Notes under the pieces: generated by a model
The model's input: only the letters and a program-made list of their open reading frames with translations
Database searches by the model: none
What the model was told of the DNA's origin: nothing
Origin: Sporosarcina sp. NCCP-2222
GTDB taxonomy: Bacteria; Bacillota; Bacilli; Bacillales_A; Planococcaceae
Assembly (NCBI RefSeq): GCF_023168145.1
Contig: NZ_BQYK01000007.1
Location: 58,312 to 90,504, forward strand
Direction of reading: 5' to 3'
DNA length: 32,193 nt
Position numbers and translations under genes: made by a program
Shown: in pieces, positions 17,411 through 24,753 of the stretch
Position numbering within the stretch: the first letter of the stretch is position 1
How the letters are laid out: every line of letters begins with the position of its first letter

Positions 17411-17454
17411 ACTGCCACTTTTCCGTTCAACTCGGTCAGGTGGCAGTTTTTTTA
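17411..17454 (+). terminator. Intrinsic terminator of the FAD oxidoreductase gene
   Basis: Stem 17411-17418 with 17440-17447 followed by at least seven T residues; the loop is long (about 21 bases). Confidence 0.82.
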
Positions 17455-17467
17455 ATATCTAATATGT

Positions 17468-18061
17468 TTAATTGATGAACTCCTCGATTATTTCAACCAC
17501 TTCAATTCTTCCATTTATCAATAGTTCAGGAAGATCATTATGCCTATTCCCCATCCAATATTCCCTAGCTTGTTCTATTTTACGCGAAAACGGAACTCCA
17601 TCCTCCTTCGGCAACAGGCTTCCATCCCCCTCAAAGTAATTTCCTACTACTCTAAGTTTGACGATTTGTAAAACATTTCGATTATAGCTATCAAACAACA
17701 TCTTCCACTTCAACACATCTTCGTAGTTTTTTGCAGCGTAGAGACAGGATAATCTAGAGGGATATTCGGGAAATTCCTGTAGCCTGACCATTTCCACTAC
17801 TGTTTCTCGAATGGCTCTCATAGTTTGGTCGACATATTTCATTGCGACTTCAGCATCTTCTTTATTTAAATTCAATCCATCATCTGAATAATGACTGGAT
17901 AATATTTGAATGAAGTCTTCACCTTTCGAATTTACTTGTTCCCTTTCAAAGAAGAAGTGATATAACGAATTGTGCTGGTTGTTATCAAAATTAATTATTT
18001 GCCCGAGTTTCATTTTTGTTCGAGTAACAAGGTGATAAACAATAAACTCTTTATCTTTCAT
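17468..18061 (-). CDS. Protein of unknown function (DUF2441-like)
   Basis: About 197 residues, soluble, no signal peptide. The N-terminal part reads [20 protein letters not shown]; the centre has [20 protein letters not shown] and [17 protein letters not shown]; the C-terminus is REYWMG...[16 protein letters not shown]. This resembles DUF2441 proteins as I remember them. The SR-S-CLY segment recalls ADP-ribosyltransferase-like folds, but that is inference. AGGAGG lies 6 bases before ATG 18061, which is preferred to GTG 18085 and ATG 18064. It follows the hutH terminator and so may use its own promoter. Confidence 0.7.
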   Translation of the reverse strand: MKDKEFIVYHLVTRTKMKLGQIINFDNNQHNSLYHFFFEREQVNSKGEDFIQILSSHYSDDGLNLNKEDAEVAMKYVDQTMRAIRETVVEMVRLQEFPEYPSRLSCLYAAKNYEDVLKWKMLFDSYNRNVLQIVKLRVVGNYFEGDGSLLPKEDGVPFSRKIEQAREYWMGNRHNDLPELLINGRIEVVEIIEEFIN

Positions 18062-18090
18062 CATGAACCTCCTAGTACTATTCACTTCAA

Positions 18091-18131
18091 ATAGTAAAAC
18101 AGGCGAAGGGCTATTCAGCCCTCCACCTGTT
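18091..18131 (-). terminator. Intrinsic terminator of hutH
   Basis: Two-part stem: 18098-18103 with 18126-18131 and 18107-18112 with 18117-18122, separated by 3-base internal loops. Four T residues follow on the minus strand. Confidence 0.78.
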
Positions 18132-18145
18132 GTTGTTTGCTTTCT

Positions 18146-19624
18146 TCACTTCCCAAGTAAACCAGCAATCTTCTCAATATCCGGTGCGAAGACCCGATCT
18201 TCATCAATCGGATTTACTGCAGAAATCAATTCATCAAACTTCGCTTTCGTCTTTGGCGCCATCTCGTCTTCTCCGTGATAACGGCAGCCTGTAAGCGCAC
18301 ATAAGGCTTCAATCGCAAGCACTCGCTTGGCATTCTGGATGATTTGATTCGCATGGCGGGATCCGATTGTCCCCATTGAAACATGATCTTCCTGATTACC
18401 TGACGAAGGAATGGAATCGACGGAAGCTGGATGAGCAAGCGTCTTGTTTTCGGATACAAGGCTGGCTGCTGAATATTGCAGAATCATCGCACCAGACTGT
18501 AAGCCAGGCTGCGGGCTTAAAAATGGCGGCAGCCCTTCGTTCAGCTGCGGATTGACGAGCCGTTCGATTCTTCGTTCTGAAATATTCGCAAGCTCCGCGA
18601 CCCCAATTTTCAGGAAATCCATCGCAAAGGCGATCGGCTCTCCATGGAAATTGCCGCCTGATACGACGACATCACCATCTTCAAAAATAAGCGGATTATC
18701 TGTCGCCGCATTCATTTCAATCTCCAGCTTTTCCTTTACATACGTGAGAACTTGCCAGCTCGCCCCATGCACTTGAGGGATGCAGCGGATCGAATACGCA
18801 TCTTGTACCCGCTTCTCCCCTTGTGTCGTTGTCAGGCGGCTTCCCTGCAGCCAATCCAGCATGCGGGAGGCAACATCCACCTGCTCCTTGTAACCGCGCG
18901 CTTCATGGATGGCTGGGTGGAATGCGTCCGTAATCCCAAAGAGCGCTTCCATCGTCATCGCGGCAATCCACTCACTCGCATAGGCCAATTTTTCCGCTTC
19001 GAGATAGTTCACGACGCCTTGAGCAGTCATGGCCTGCGTGCCGTTAATGAGCGCAAGCCCTTCCTTCGCCTCCAGGACAATCGGTTCCACTCCATGTTCT
19101 TTCCAAACATTTTCCGCAGGCTCCGGTTTACCGTTCTTCCAAACGTACCCCTCCCCAAGCAGCACGAGCGCCAAATGGGAAAGTGGCGCCAAATCACCGG
19201 ATGCGCCAAGTGATCCTTGCTGCGGAATAACCGGATGGATTCCGTTGTTCACCATATAAGCAAAGCGCTCCAAGACAACTGGACGAATACCGGAAAACCC
19301 TTTAAGTAACGCATTTAACCGCAGAACCACCATCGCGCGAGATACCATTTCCGAAAACGGCTCTCCGACTCCGCAAGCATGAGATCGGATAAGATGGAGC
19401 TGCAGTGCCTTCGTATCCTTTTCGTCAATTTTCACATCACTGAACTTGCCGAATCCCGTATTAATGCCGTACACGGTTTTGTCGTTTCGGACAATGCTCT
19501 CTACCGCTTCCCTGCTCTTTTGCACACGTTCCAGCGCCGCTTCATCCAAAGTGACGCTTTGATTGTTATATAAAATCTCATTCATTTGTTCGAGTGTTAA
19601 TGAAGAACCTGTTAATACTACCAT
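18146..19624 (-). CDS. hutH: Histidine ammonia-lyase
   Basis: A 492-residue aromatic amino acid lyase. The Ala141-Ser142-Gly143 triad in [16 protein letters not shown] self-cyclises to the MIO cofactor; the N-terminus ([10 protein letters not shown], then [12 protein letters not shown]) and the [14 protein letters not shown] segment are typical. It converts L-histidine to urocanate plus ammonia. A longer reading to ATG 19702 runs through the cre site and is rejected; ATG 19633 is a minor alternative. No hutU, hutI, hutG or hutP is adjacent, so it stands alone here. Confidence 0.95.
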   Translation of the reverse strand: MVVLTGSSLTLEQMNEILYNNQSVTLDEAALERVQKSREAVESIVRNDKTVYGINTGFGKFSDVKIDEKDTKALQLHLIRSHACGVGEPFSEMVSRAMVVLRLNALLKGFSGIRPVVLERFAYMVNNGIHPVIPQQGSLGASGDLAPLSHLALVLLGEGYVWKNGKPEPAENVWKEHGVEPIVLEAKEGLALINGTQAMTAQGVVNYLEAEKLAYASEWIAAMTMEALFGITDAFHPAIHEARGYKEQVDVASRMLDWLQGSRLTTTQGEKRVQDAYSIRCIPQVHGASWQVLTYVKEKLEIEMNAATDNPLIFEDGDVVVSGGNFHGEPIAFAMDFLKIGVAELANISERRIERLVNPQLNEGLPPFLSPQPGLQSGAMILQYSAASLVSENKTLAHPASVDSIPSSGNQEDHVSMGTIGSRHANQIIQNAKRVLAIEALCALTGCRYHGEDEMAPKTKAKFDELISAVNPIDEDRVFAPDIEKIAGLLGK

Positions 19625-19647
19625 GTCTACCATCCCTCTCCATGAAA

Positions 19648-19663
19648 ATGAAAACGTTTTCCC
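19648..19663. promoter_or_regulatory. CcpA cre site upstream of hutH
   Basis: ATGAAAACGTTTTCCC contains the perfect 12-base palindrome GAAAACGTTTTC and matches the cre consensus WTGAAARCGYTTTCWW at 14 of 16. It lies 24 bases before the hutH start, so CcpA with HPr-Ser-P should repress histidine degradation on good carbon sources. Confidence 0.8.
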
Positions 19664-19883
19664 TACCGACATCGTACACGATTTTAAATGCTTTTTGTTC
19701 ATTTTTCCGAAAGTTTGTTCTATGGTAATGTGCTGTCGATTTACTATGTTGAAGAAAGCTTCGGTTTCTATCGATTAGTCAATTGATTCAATTCATTGGC
19801 CGGGGCAAATTTGAATAGCGTCCAACCAAATTTCAACTAGGTGCATACACTAGGTTGATAACGTGAAAGGAGAGTTTACAGGG

Positions 19884-20570
19884 ATGAATTCAGATAGCTT
19901 TGGAAATGAACAATGGTACCCGCAATTGCCAGAAGGCTTTGACAGAGAGGACGGTCGTATGTATCCACAAGGAATGGATGGAAGGATGCCTGGTACTGGA
20001 ATGCCAAATTCATACGGGGGAAGTTGGATGCCCGGACAACAAAACTGGTCGGACGGTGGATACATGCCTGGAATGCAATCACCTGGATTTGGCGGATGGC
20101 AGAATCCGAATGAACAAATTAGCCCCGCATTTTTCCCAGGTGGATCCGGTTTTCCTGGCCAAGGCGGATTTCCTGGTTTCCCATCTAGTCCAGGAGGATT
20201 TCCTGGTTTCCCATCGGGCGGAGGCGGTTTCCCGCCAGGGCAAGGAGGCTTCCCTGGATTCCCGCCTGGTCAAGGCGGTTTTCCAGGACAATTCCCTGGT
20301 CAGGGAGGCAACCAAGCACCGACATCTCCACCGCCAAACTTTACTCCTTCCTACCCGGAACAGCAGCTCTTTAGAGTAGATCCAGGAGGCATTCGCGGCT
20401 GTCTTTACCGCTATACATTTATTTGGACTTCCCGGAATAGGGGGTTCTGGTTCTTCCCGACCTTTGTCGGCAGAACATCGGTCGCCGGTTTCCGTTGGCG
20501 CAGCCGGACGAGACGCTGGGAGTACTTCGGCATTGATCTAGACCGAATTGAGGCGTTTACTTGTTTTTGA
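19884..20570 (+). CDS. Gly/Phe/Pro-rich protein with a conserved-looking aromatic C-terminal domain
   Basis: A 228-residue protein with two parts. Residues 1-143 are Gly/Met/Pro/Phe-rich; 85-143 repeat GGFPGFP-type units with about ten X-Pro-Gly sites. Residues 161-228 form a compact Arg/Trp/Phe-rich domain (GCLYRYTFIW, FFPTFVGRTSVAGFRWR, YFGIDLDRIEAFTC) with two Cys. No signal peptide. I do not recognise a function; the tail resembles short domains annotated vaguely in Bacillales, and a coat or surface role is a guess. ATG 19884 follows GGAGAG by 9 bases; GTG 19863 is upstream of that site and is rejected. A strong terminator follows. Confidence 0.8.
   Translation: MNSDSFGNEQWYPQLPEGFDREDGRMYPQGMDGRMPGTGMPNSYGGSWMPGQQNWSDGGYMPGMQSPGFGGWQNPNEQISPAFFPGGSGFPGQGGFPGFPSSPGGFPGFPSGGGGFPPGQGGFPGFPPGQGGFPGQFPGQGGNQAPTSPPPNFTPSYPEQQLFRVDPGGIRGCLYRYTFIWTSRNRGFWFFPTFVGRTSVAGFRWRSRTRRWEYFGIDLDRIEAFTCF
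20158..20300 (+). repeat. In-gene repeats encoding GGFPGFP units
   Basis: Near-identical stretches such as GGATTTCCTGGTTTCCCATC recur about every 36 bases near the start, then more loosely. They encode the Gly-Phe-Pro-Gly-Phe-Pro blocks and are likely to change copy number between strains by slippage. Confidence 0.75.
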
Positions 20571-20586
20571 GTAAACGGAATATGAA

Positions 20587-20617
20587 GCATGAGAGCGCTT
20601 GTCTCTCATGCTTTTTT
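20587..20617 (+). terminator. Intrinsic terminator after the Gly/Phe/Pro-rich gene
   Basis: A perfect 9-bp stem (20587-20595 with 20603-20611), 7-base loop, then six T residues. Confidence 0.9.
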
Positions 20618-20688
20618 GTGGTTTTAAGTGGTCGGGTTCATCTAGATTCCAGACAAAATTAAATACTTAGGAGAAGTCGACAAGAGTT

Positions 20689-21080
20689 TACGAGCACTTT
20701 TCTGGAGGATACGAGCACTCTGCAGGATTTATGAGCACTCTTTCGGCTGATACGAGCAGTCACCAGCAGTTATGAGTACTCTTTGAAAGATACGAGCACT
20801 CCGTAATGGTTTATGAGGACTCTTTCTGAAATACGAGAACTTCGAAAGACTTACAGTGTTCTTCTGACTGATATATGGGGATAGCAATAACATATGACCT
20901 ATGTACTTCCGCGAATTCGAGCGGTATCTGAACAGATACGAGTGGTTCAAAATCATATACAAGCGGTTGCCAAAGGATACGAGAGGTTCCTGATCTTATT
21001 CGAACGCTTCCAGAAATATACGAGCGGTCCCGGACAGATACGAGAGGTTGCGGCAATTATACGAGCGGTTGGCAGGAGTC
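20689..21080. repeat. Degenerate 20-21 bp tandem array (TACGAGC units), two subfamilies
   Basis: The heptamer TACGAGC or a variant begins at 20689, 20710, 20730, 20751, 20771, 20791, 20812, 20832, 20852, 20872, 20893, 20916, 20937, 20958, 20978, 20999, 21019, 21039 and 21060. Steps are 20 or 21 bases with one of 23; the mean is 20.6. Left units read TAYGAGCACTC, with TAC and TAT alternating at first; right units read TACGAGCGGTT. Units around 20852-20893 are the most decayed and mark the junction. Steps of 20 break any reading frame, so short ORFs here are incidental. With 71 bases to its left and the stress-gene promoter to its right, it fills the 20618-21239 gene-free stretch. Confidence 0.88.
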
Positions 21081-21178
21081 ACTGAAATGCCGGAAGTTTG
21101 TAGAGTTGAACGGAGATTCCTTTAAAGCTTTATTAATAGTAATTCATAATAATAACCATGCCAGTTAAAACTAACTAT

Positions 21179-21204
21179 GTCTAAAAAAATAAAAGACCGG
21201 GTAT
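21179..21204 (+). promoter_or_regulatory. Candidate sigma-B promoter of the YflT-like stress gene
   Basis: GTCTAA (21179-21184), 14-base spacer, GGGTAT (21199-21204): 5 of 6 and 6 of 6 matches to GTTTAA-N12-15-GGGTAT. It sits 35 bases upstream of the start of a gene of a family that is sigma-B controlled in B. subtilis, which strengthens the call. Confidence 0.78.
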
Positions 21205-21239
21205 AGAAACACATTTCCAAACAACAGGAGGTCTTTTCA

Positions 21240-21680
21240 ATGCAGAAATATGTAATTGGTATATATGAAAATGAACAGCAAGTGGTTGAAGCTGTAGAGA
21301 ATTTAAAAAAGGAAGGTTATACGACTGAAGAAATTTCAGTTGTTGCTAAAAATACAAAGGATTTACCTGAAATTACTCAGAAAGTAAAACCGTCTACAAC
21401 GGATGGAGCCATTGCAGGAGCAGCCACTGGTGGCGCTATTGGCATTGCGGGATTACTAGTAGGCTTATCCACTGTATTGGTGCCGGGACTGGGTGCTGTG
21501 TTAGCTGCGGGACCGATTCTGACAACCATTGGCGGAGCAGTCATTGGTGCCAACTCCAATGCCGGCGGATTAAAGCATGCCCTTATGGAAGCTGGCGTTT
21601 CGGATGAAGATGCTGAGCAATACTCTACCGATGTAGAGAATGGAAAAATCCTAGTGCTAGTTCGTTCTAAAAACGGATGA
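21240..21680 (+). CDS. YflT-type general stress protein with glycine-zipper segment
   Basis: A 146-residue protein. Residues 1-45 (VIGIYENEQQVVEAVENLKK, then TTEEISVVAKN) form the YflT/general stress protein 17M-like domain. Residues 55-105 are a Gly/Ala-rich hydrophobic stretch (GAIAGAATGGAIGIAGLLVG) of glycine-zipper type, likely membrane-associated. The C-terminal part (MEAGVSDEDAEQYSTDVENG) is a typical tail of the family. Molecular role unknown. ATG follows ACAGGAGGT. Monocistronic, behind a candidate sigma-B promoter. Confidence 0.85.
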   Translation: MQKYVIGIYENEQQVVEAVENLKKEGYTTEEISVVAKNTKDLPEITQKVKPSTTDGAIAGAATGGAIGIAGLLVGLSTVLVPGLGAVLAAGPILTTIGGAVIGANSNAGGLKHALMEAGVSDEDAEQYSTDVENGKILVLVRSKNG

Positions 21681-21741
21681 TGTTAACCTGAACTTCTCAA
21701 AACACGTATGCGCACTAGTCTAATATCATGACGACGCAGAC

Positions 21742-21798
21742 AACTGGCTGGCTCGAAGACGGTGTGTGCAACCGCCCTCATGCCAGCCAGTTCTTTTT
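21742..21798 (+). terminator. Terminator after the stress protein gene
   Basis: An 11-bp stem (21742-21752 with 21782-21792) encloses a smaller CGGT/ACCG hairpin and is followed by CTTTTT. The T run is on the plus strand only, so it serves the stress gene. Confidence 0.72.
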
Positions 21799-21816
21799 GA
21801 TCGAATCCATTTTTGA

Positions 21817-22449
21817 TCAATACCCGTTAAAGCGGACAAATTCTCCGACGGGTTTACGATAGCCGCGTGCACGAACTTTATCCACACTCTTCCCGATCGT
21901 TATCATCATAATTGGTTCTATATGTTGAGGTATATTAAATTCTTTTCTTACTTCCTCTACATTGTGAACGTGCATTGGACAAGTATCAAAGCCATAGTGC
22001 TTGGCGCTTAACATAAACAGCATAGCATGAAGGCCCACATTTCGTGCCAACTCCACATCAAATTCACTCGGGTTTGCTTTTAACCCCTCACTATATCGAT
22101 TAATTGTTTCGACGACCATCTCATATTCTAGTTCATCCATCATTTTCAACATTTTCATCGGTCCATAAATCTTCTCCACTTCGGACATTTCCAAACTGTT
22201 TTTGTTCCCCATGACAAGGATCACAGCACTTGCGGTATGTATTTTATATTGGTTATAGCTTAATTCTTTCACACGTTCTTTTTTCTCTTTGTCAGTTATA
22301 ACGAGATACTCAGCAAACTGTAAATTAAATGCACTTGGTGCCGTTTTTGTTAATTCAAATATGTTTTTAAAATCATCTTCTGTCATTTCGACATCTTCTA
22401 TAAAATTAACCGCAGAATGGCGGTCTTTTACCAGGTTTTCAAAGCTCAT
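21817..22449 (-). CDS. Nitroreductase-family protein (MhqN/YodC-like)
   Basis: A 210-residue FMN-dependent nitroreductase-fold enzyme. Visible are RHSAVNF near the N-terminus (FMN phosphate binding), TAPSAFNLQFAEYLV, and the C-terminal GFDTCPMHVHN..., IMMITIGKSVDKVRARGYRKP. These enzymes reduce quinones or nitro compounds with NAD(P)H. Its place downstream of an MhqO-like dioxygenase and MarR repressor parallels mhqN in B. subtilis. It is separated from the FMN reductase gene by 146 bases with a hairpin, so it may have partly independent expression. Confidence 0.88.
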   Translation of the reverse strand: MSFENLVKDRHSAVNFIEDVEMTEDDFKNIFELTKTAPSAFNLQFAEYLVITDKEKKERVKELSYNQYKIHTASAVILVMGNKNSLEMSEVEKIYGPMKMLKMMDELEYEMVVETINRYSEGLKANPSEFDVELARNVGLHAMLFMLSAKHYGFDTCPMHVHNVEEVRKEFNIPQHIEPIMMITIGKSVDKVRARGYRKPVGEFVRFNGY

Positions 22450-22540
22450 AGTTAGATTCCCCGTTTCTATTTTTTATCTTGCTACGAGTGATCCTCGAAG
22501 TGTAACGAACTCCAGCGATTGTACGCCTACATATGTATAA

Positions 22541-22574
22541 ACAACATGCACATGAAACATCATGCATATGTTGT
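22541..22574 (-). terminator. Imperfect hairpin between FMN reductase and nitroreductase genes
   Basis: ACAACATGCACATG (22541-22554) pairs imperfectly with CATGCATATGTTGT (22561-22574). On the minus strand it is followed by TTTATAC, a weak T tract. It may attenuate transcription or stabilise the upstream transcript. Confidence 0.4.
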
Positions 22575-22595
22575 CTAATTGAACCATTATCATAA

Positions 22596-23189
22596 TTAGC
22601 GGATCGTTTTCAATGCGGTTGCCCACGGTATGACTTGATCTAGCATTTGATTGACTGAATCGACTTGGACTTCTTTCGGTTTAAAGTCTGTACCGTTCTC
22701 GAAGTCGGTAAATAGTGATAAGGCAGGATGGACTCGTACGTCCGCTACTAATAATTCACCCAAAATACCACGTAAATGCTCTGCTGCACGAGCACCGCCT
22801 ACGGATCCGTATGATACGATACCAGCGGCTTTGTTGTTCCATTCGTCGCGCAAGTAATCCAATGCATTTTTAAGCGCACCTGTAATGGAGTGGTTGTATT
22901 CTTGTACAATAAATACGAAACCGTCTTGTTTTGCGATCGCCTCCGACCAAGCGCCTGCTTTAGAAGCATCTCCACCCGGCTCACCTAGGAGTGGTAATTT
23001 ATAATCCGCAATGTCAATAATGGTATAGTTGGCATCTCCACGTTGATCTGCAACTTTTTTTACCCAGGCGCCGACTTGCGGGCTTACCCGTCCCTCACGA
23101 GTCGATCCTAAAATGATGCCGATATTTAATTTAGTCATTGTGAGTTCCTCCTGTTTTTCATTTCCAAATAGTTTGTTCAAAAATCCCAT
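22596..23189 (-). CDS. NAD(P)H-dependent FMN reductase / quinone reductase
   Basis: A flavodoxin-like FMN reductase with GSTREGRVSPQVG (FMN phosphate loop), EYNHSITGALKNALDYL and SYGSVGGARAAEHLR, typical of the NADPH-dependent FMN reductase family (azo/quinone reductases). Two good starts exist: ATG 23189 behind AGAGGTG, giving 197 residues with the leader MGFLNKLFGNEKQEELT, and ATG 23138 behind CAGGAGGAAC, giving the usual family length of 180. It starts 16 bases after the dioxygenase stop and is co-transcribed with it. It probably detoxifies quinones by two-electron reduction. Confidence 0.88.
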   Translation of the reverse strand: MGFLNKLFGNEKQEELTMTKLNIGIILGSTREGRVSPQVGAWVKKVADQRGDANYTIIDIADYKLPLLGEPGGDASKAGAWSEAIAKQDGFVFIVQEYNHSITGALKNALDYLRDEWNNKAAGIVSYGSVGGARAAEHLRGILGELLVADVRVHPALSLFTDFENGTDFKPKEVQVDSVNQMLDQVIPWATALKTIR

Positions 23190-23205
23190 TTTTTATATTC
23201 ACCTC

Positions 23206-24189
23206 TTACAAGTACTCTTTTTCGATTTGCTTCGTGCTGCGGACTGTATCGATTGGCCGTACTAACTTTTCGATTTGCTCACGTTTTGGCTCTAAAAATG
23301 GTGGCAATGATAATTTCTCTCCCACTGTTTCATACGGTTCATCGCCCATAAATCCAGGGCCATCCGTCGCCCATTCAAATAAAATCCCAGGTGCCACACG
23401 GGCATACAGTGATTCAAAGAAGAAGCGATCCACATAACCTGATGTGCCAAACCCAAAACCTTTCATGCGTTCAATCCATTCATATAACACTTTTGTATCT
23501 TCCACTCGGAATGCTGCATGGTGTACAGTACCAAAGCCTTGCTGTCCATTTGGTAAAATGGTGTTGTGCTCTACAATCACTTGCGCACCATTCCCTCCTT
23601 CACCTACTTCGAATAAGTGAAGCGAACCTTCTTTTGCGATTTCCCGCATCATCATGGCTTTTTCAAGTACTTCTTTAAAATAATCAAACTCGGCAATTCG
23701 AACATGAATGGGACCCAACCCTGTAATGGCAAACTCCAATGGAACCGGACCGTTTTGCCAAGGTGTGCCAGATGCAACGCCCTCATTTTGTTCATCCGAA
23801 ATCAACATATATTGTTGGTCATCAAAATCAACAAACGATATTGTTTGCTTCCCGAAGACTTCTTTAATTCCTGTATGTTCCACTTCGTATTTATCAAAAC
23901 GTTTCACCCAGTAGGACAACGCTTCATCCGTCGGCACACGGAAAGCCGTTTTGTATATTTCGTTCGTTCCATGAGTTCCTTTTGGAATTCCCGGAAAGTC
24001 AAAGAAAGTCATATCTGTTCCGGCAGATCCTTTATCGTCTGCGAAGAATAAATGATAGGTTTGAATATCATCTTGATTGACAGTTTTCTTAACTAAACGC
24101 ATACCAAGCACATAAGTGAAAAACTCATAGTTCTTTTCCGCACTGCTTGTAATGGCTGTCACATGATGGATCCCTTTTATTTCATTCAT
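23206..24189 (-). CDS. mhqO: Ring-cleaving dioxygenase, glyoxalase/VOC family (MhqO-like)
   Basis: A 327-residue protein of two tandem VOC domains. Metal-site elements: GIHHVTAI (7-14), GFGTVHHAAFRV in the second domain and GILFEWATDGPGF. The family opens hydroquinone or catechol rings (MhqA/MhqE/MhqO in B. subtilis) or acts as a hydroquinone-specific dioxygenase. ATG 24189 follows AAGGAGGAG; ATG 24207 is upstream of that site and is rejected. First gene of an operon with the FMN reductase, behind an MhqR-type box. Confidence 0.9.
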   Translation of the reverse strand: MNEIKGIHHVTAITSSAEKNYEFFTYVLGMRLVKKTVNQDDIQTYHLFFADDKGSAGTDMTFFDFPGIPKGTHGTNEIYKTAFRVPTDEALSYWVKRFDKYEVEHTGIKEVFGKQTISFVDFDDQQYMLISDEQNEGVASGTPWQNGPVPLEFAITGLGPIHVRIAEFDYFKEVLEKAMMMREIAKEGSLHLFEVGEGGNGAQVIVEHNTILPNGQQGFGTVHHAAFRVEDTKVLYEWIERMKGFGFGTSGYVDRFFFESLYARVAPGILFEWATDGPGFMGDEPYETVGEKLSLPPFLEPKREQIEKLVRPIDTVRSTKQIEKEYL

Positions 24190-24210
24190 TCGTTTCTCCT
24201 CCTTCATTTA

Positions 24211-24226
24211 ATCTCGTACTCAAGAT
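24211..24226. promoter_or_regulatory. MhqR-type operator upstream of the dioxygenase gene
   Basis: ATCTCGTACTCAAGAT matches the palindrome ATCTCGAATTCGAGAT at 13 of 16 positions. It lies just downstream of TATAAT (minus strand, 24247-24242), overlapping the predicted transcription start, and 22 bases before the start codon. Confidence 0.78.
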
Positions 24227-24241
24227 AAATTCCTTCAAAAA

Positions 24242-24247
24242 ATTATA
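24242..24247 (-). promoter_or_regulatory. -10 element of the dioxygenase operon, overlapping the marR stop codon
   Basis: A perfect TATAAT on the minus strand includes the TAA stop of the MarR gene. No good -35 is seen 16-18 bases upstream, so the promoter may be weak or extended in another way. Confidence 0.5.
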
Positions 24248-24677
24248 GTGTTTTTGCCTTGCGACCAATTTGTTTTAAGTACGTTATGATTTCCTGAAGA
24301 TCGCTGGCTTCAACATCCTCAAATAATTTGCGGATGGTTTCCTGATGCTTCGGGAAAATATCATCCATAAATGATCTTCCTGCATCGGTTAAGGCTGCAT
24401 ACGTCACTCGTCGGTCTTCTGGACAGTCTTTCCGCAACACATAGTTTTTTTGCTCTAATTTATCAACGACATACGTGATACTGCTGCTAGAGATGAGAAC
24501 ATTCTTCCCAATCATCTGGATTGGCTGATCGCCTTTGTGATACAGCAATTCTAAAACAGAAAACTCTGTTGGATTTAATCCATACGTAGCTACATCTTTT
24601 CGAATACCATCTAGAATCGCTTGGGAGGCACGAAGTATAACGGTAACTGCTTTTAATTCATCACTTCTTAGTCCCAT
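24243..24677 (-). CDS. mhqR: MarR-family repressor (MhqR-like)
   Basis: A 144-residue winged-helix regulator: LNPTEFSVLELLYHKG, then the recognition region MIGKNVLISSSSITYVVDKLE and the wing with DRRVTYAALTDAG. Neighbouring MhqR-type operators and quinone-detoxification genes point to MhqR, the repressor released by methylhydroquinone, catechol and diamide in B. subtilis. ATG 24677 follows AGGAG by 8 bases; the GTG at 24686 overlaps that site and is rejected. It lies 76 bases downstream of yceI and could be read from the yceI promoter, giving autoregulation. Confidence 0.88.
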   Translation of the reverse strand: MGLRSDELKAVTVILRASQAILDGIRKDVATYGLNPTEFSVLELLYHKGDQPIQMIGKNVLISSSSITYVVDKLEQKNYVLRKDCPEDRRVTYAALTDAGRSFMDDIFPKHQETIRKLFEDVEASDLQEIITYLKQIGRKAKTL

Positions 24678-24753
24678 TCGCTTCACTCCTATGTTGGTGA
24701 AAATAGGATGAACTTATACTTATTTAAATTGTATGAGTTCCACTGCTAAGTTC

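Noticed and set aside
19625..19702. N-terminal extension of HutH by 26 residues
   Set aside because: The extension would run through the cre site and the ribosome-binding site; the family's usual N-terminus begins at the ATG at 19624.
20689..21080. CRISPR array
   Set aside because: Unit-to-unit spacing is only 20-21 bases with degenerate repeats and no constant repeat plus unique spacer pattern; no cas genes.
20689..21080. Insertion sequence or MITE
   Set aside because: No terminal inverted repeats, target duplication or transposase remnant was seen at the edges of the array.
20894..21085. A 63-codon open frame in the repeat array with a seven-residue rhythm
   Set aside because: The rhythm simply mirrors the 21-base units; steps of 20 and 23 break the frame elsewhere and the frame is not preceded by a good binding site.
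22470..22495. MhqR-type box upstream of the nitroreductase gene
   Set aside because: TTATCTTG...CGAG is only partly similar and has wrong spacing between the arms, so I do not call it.
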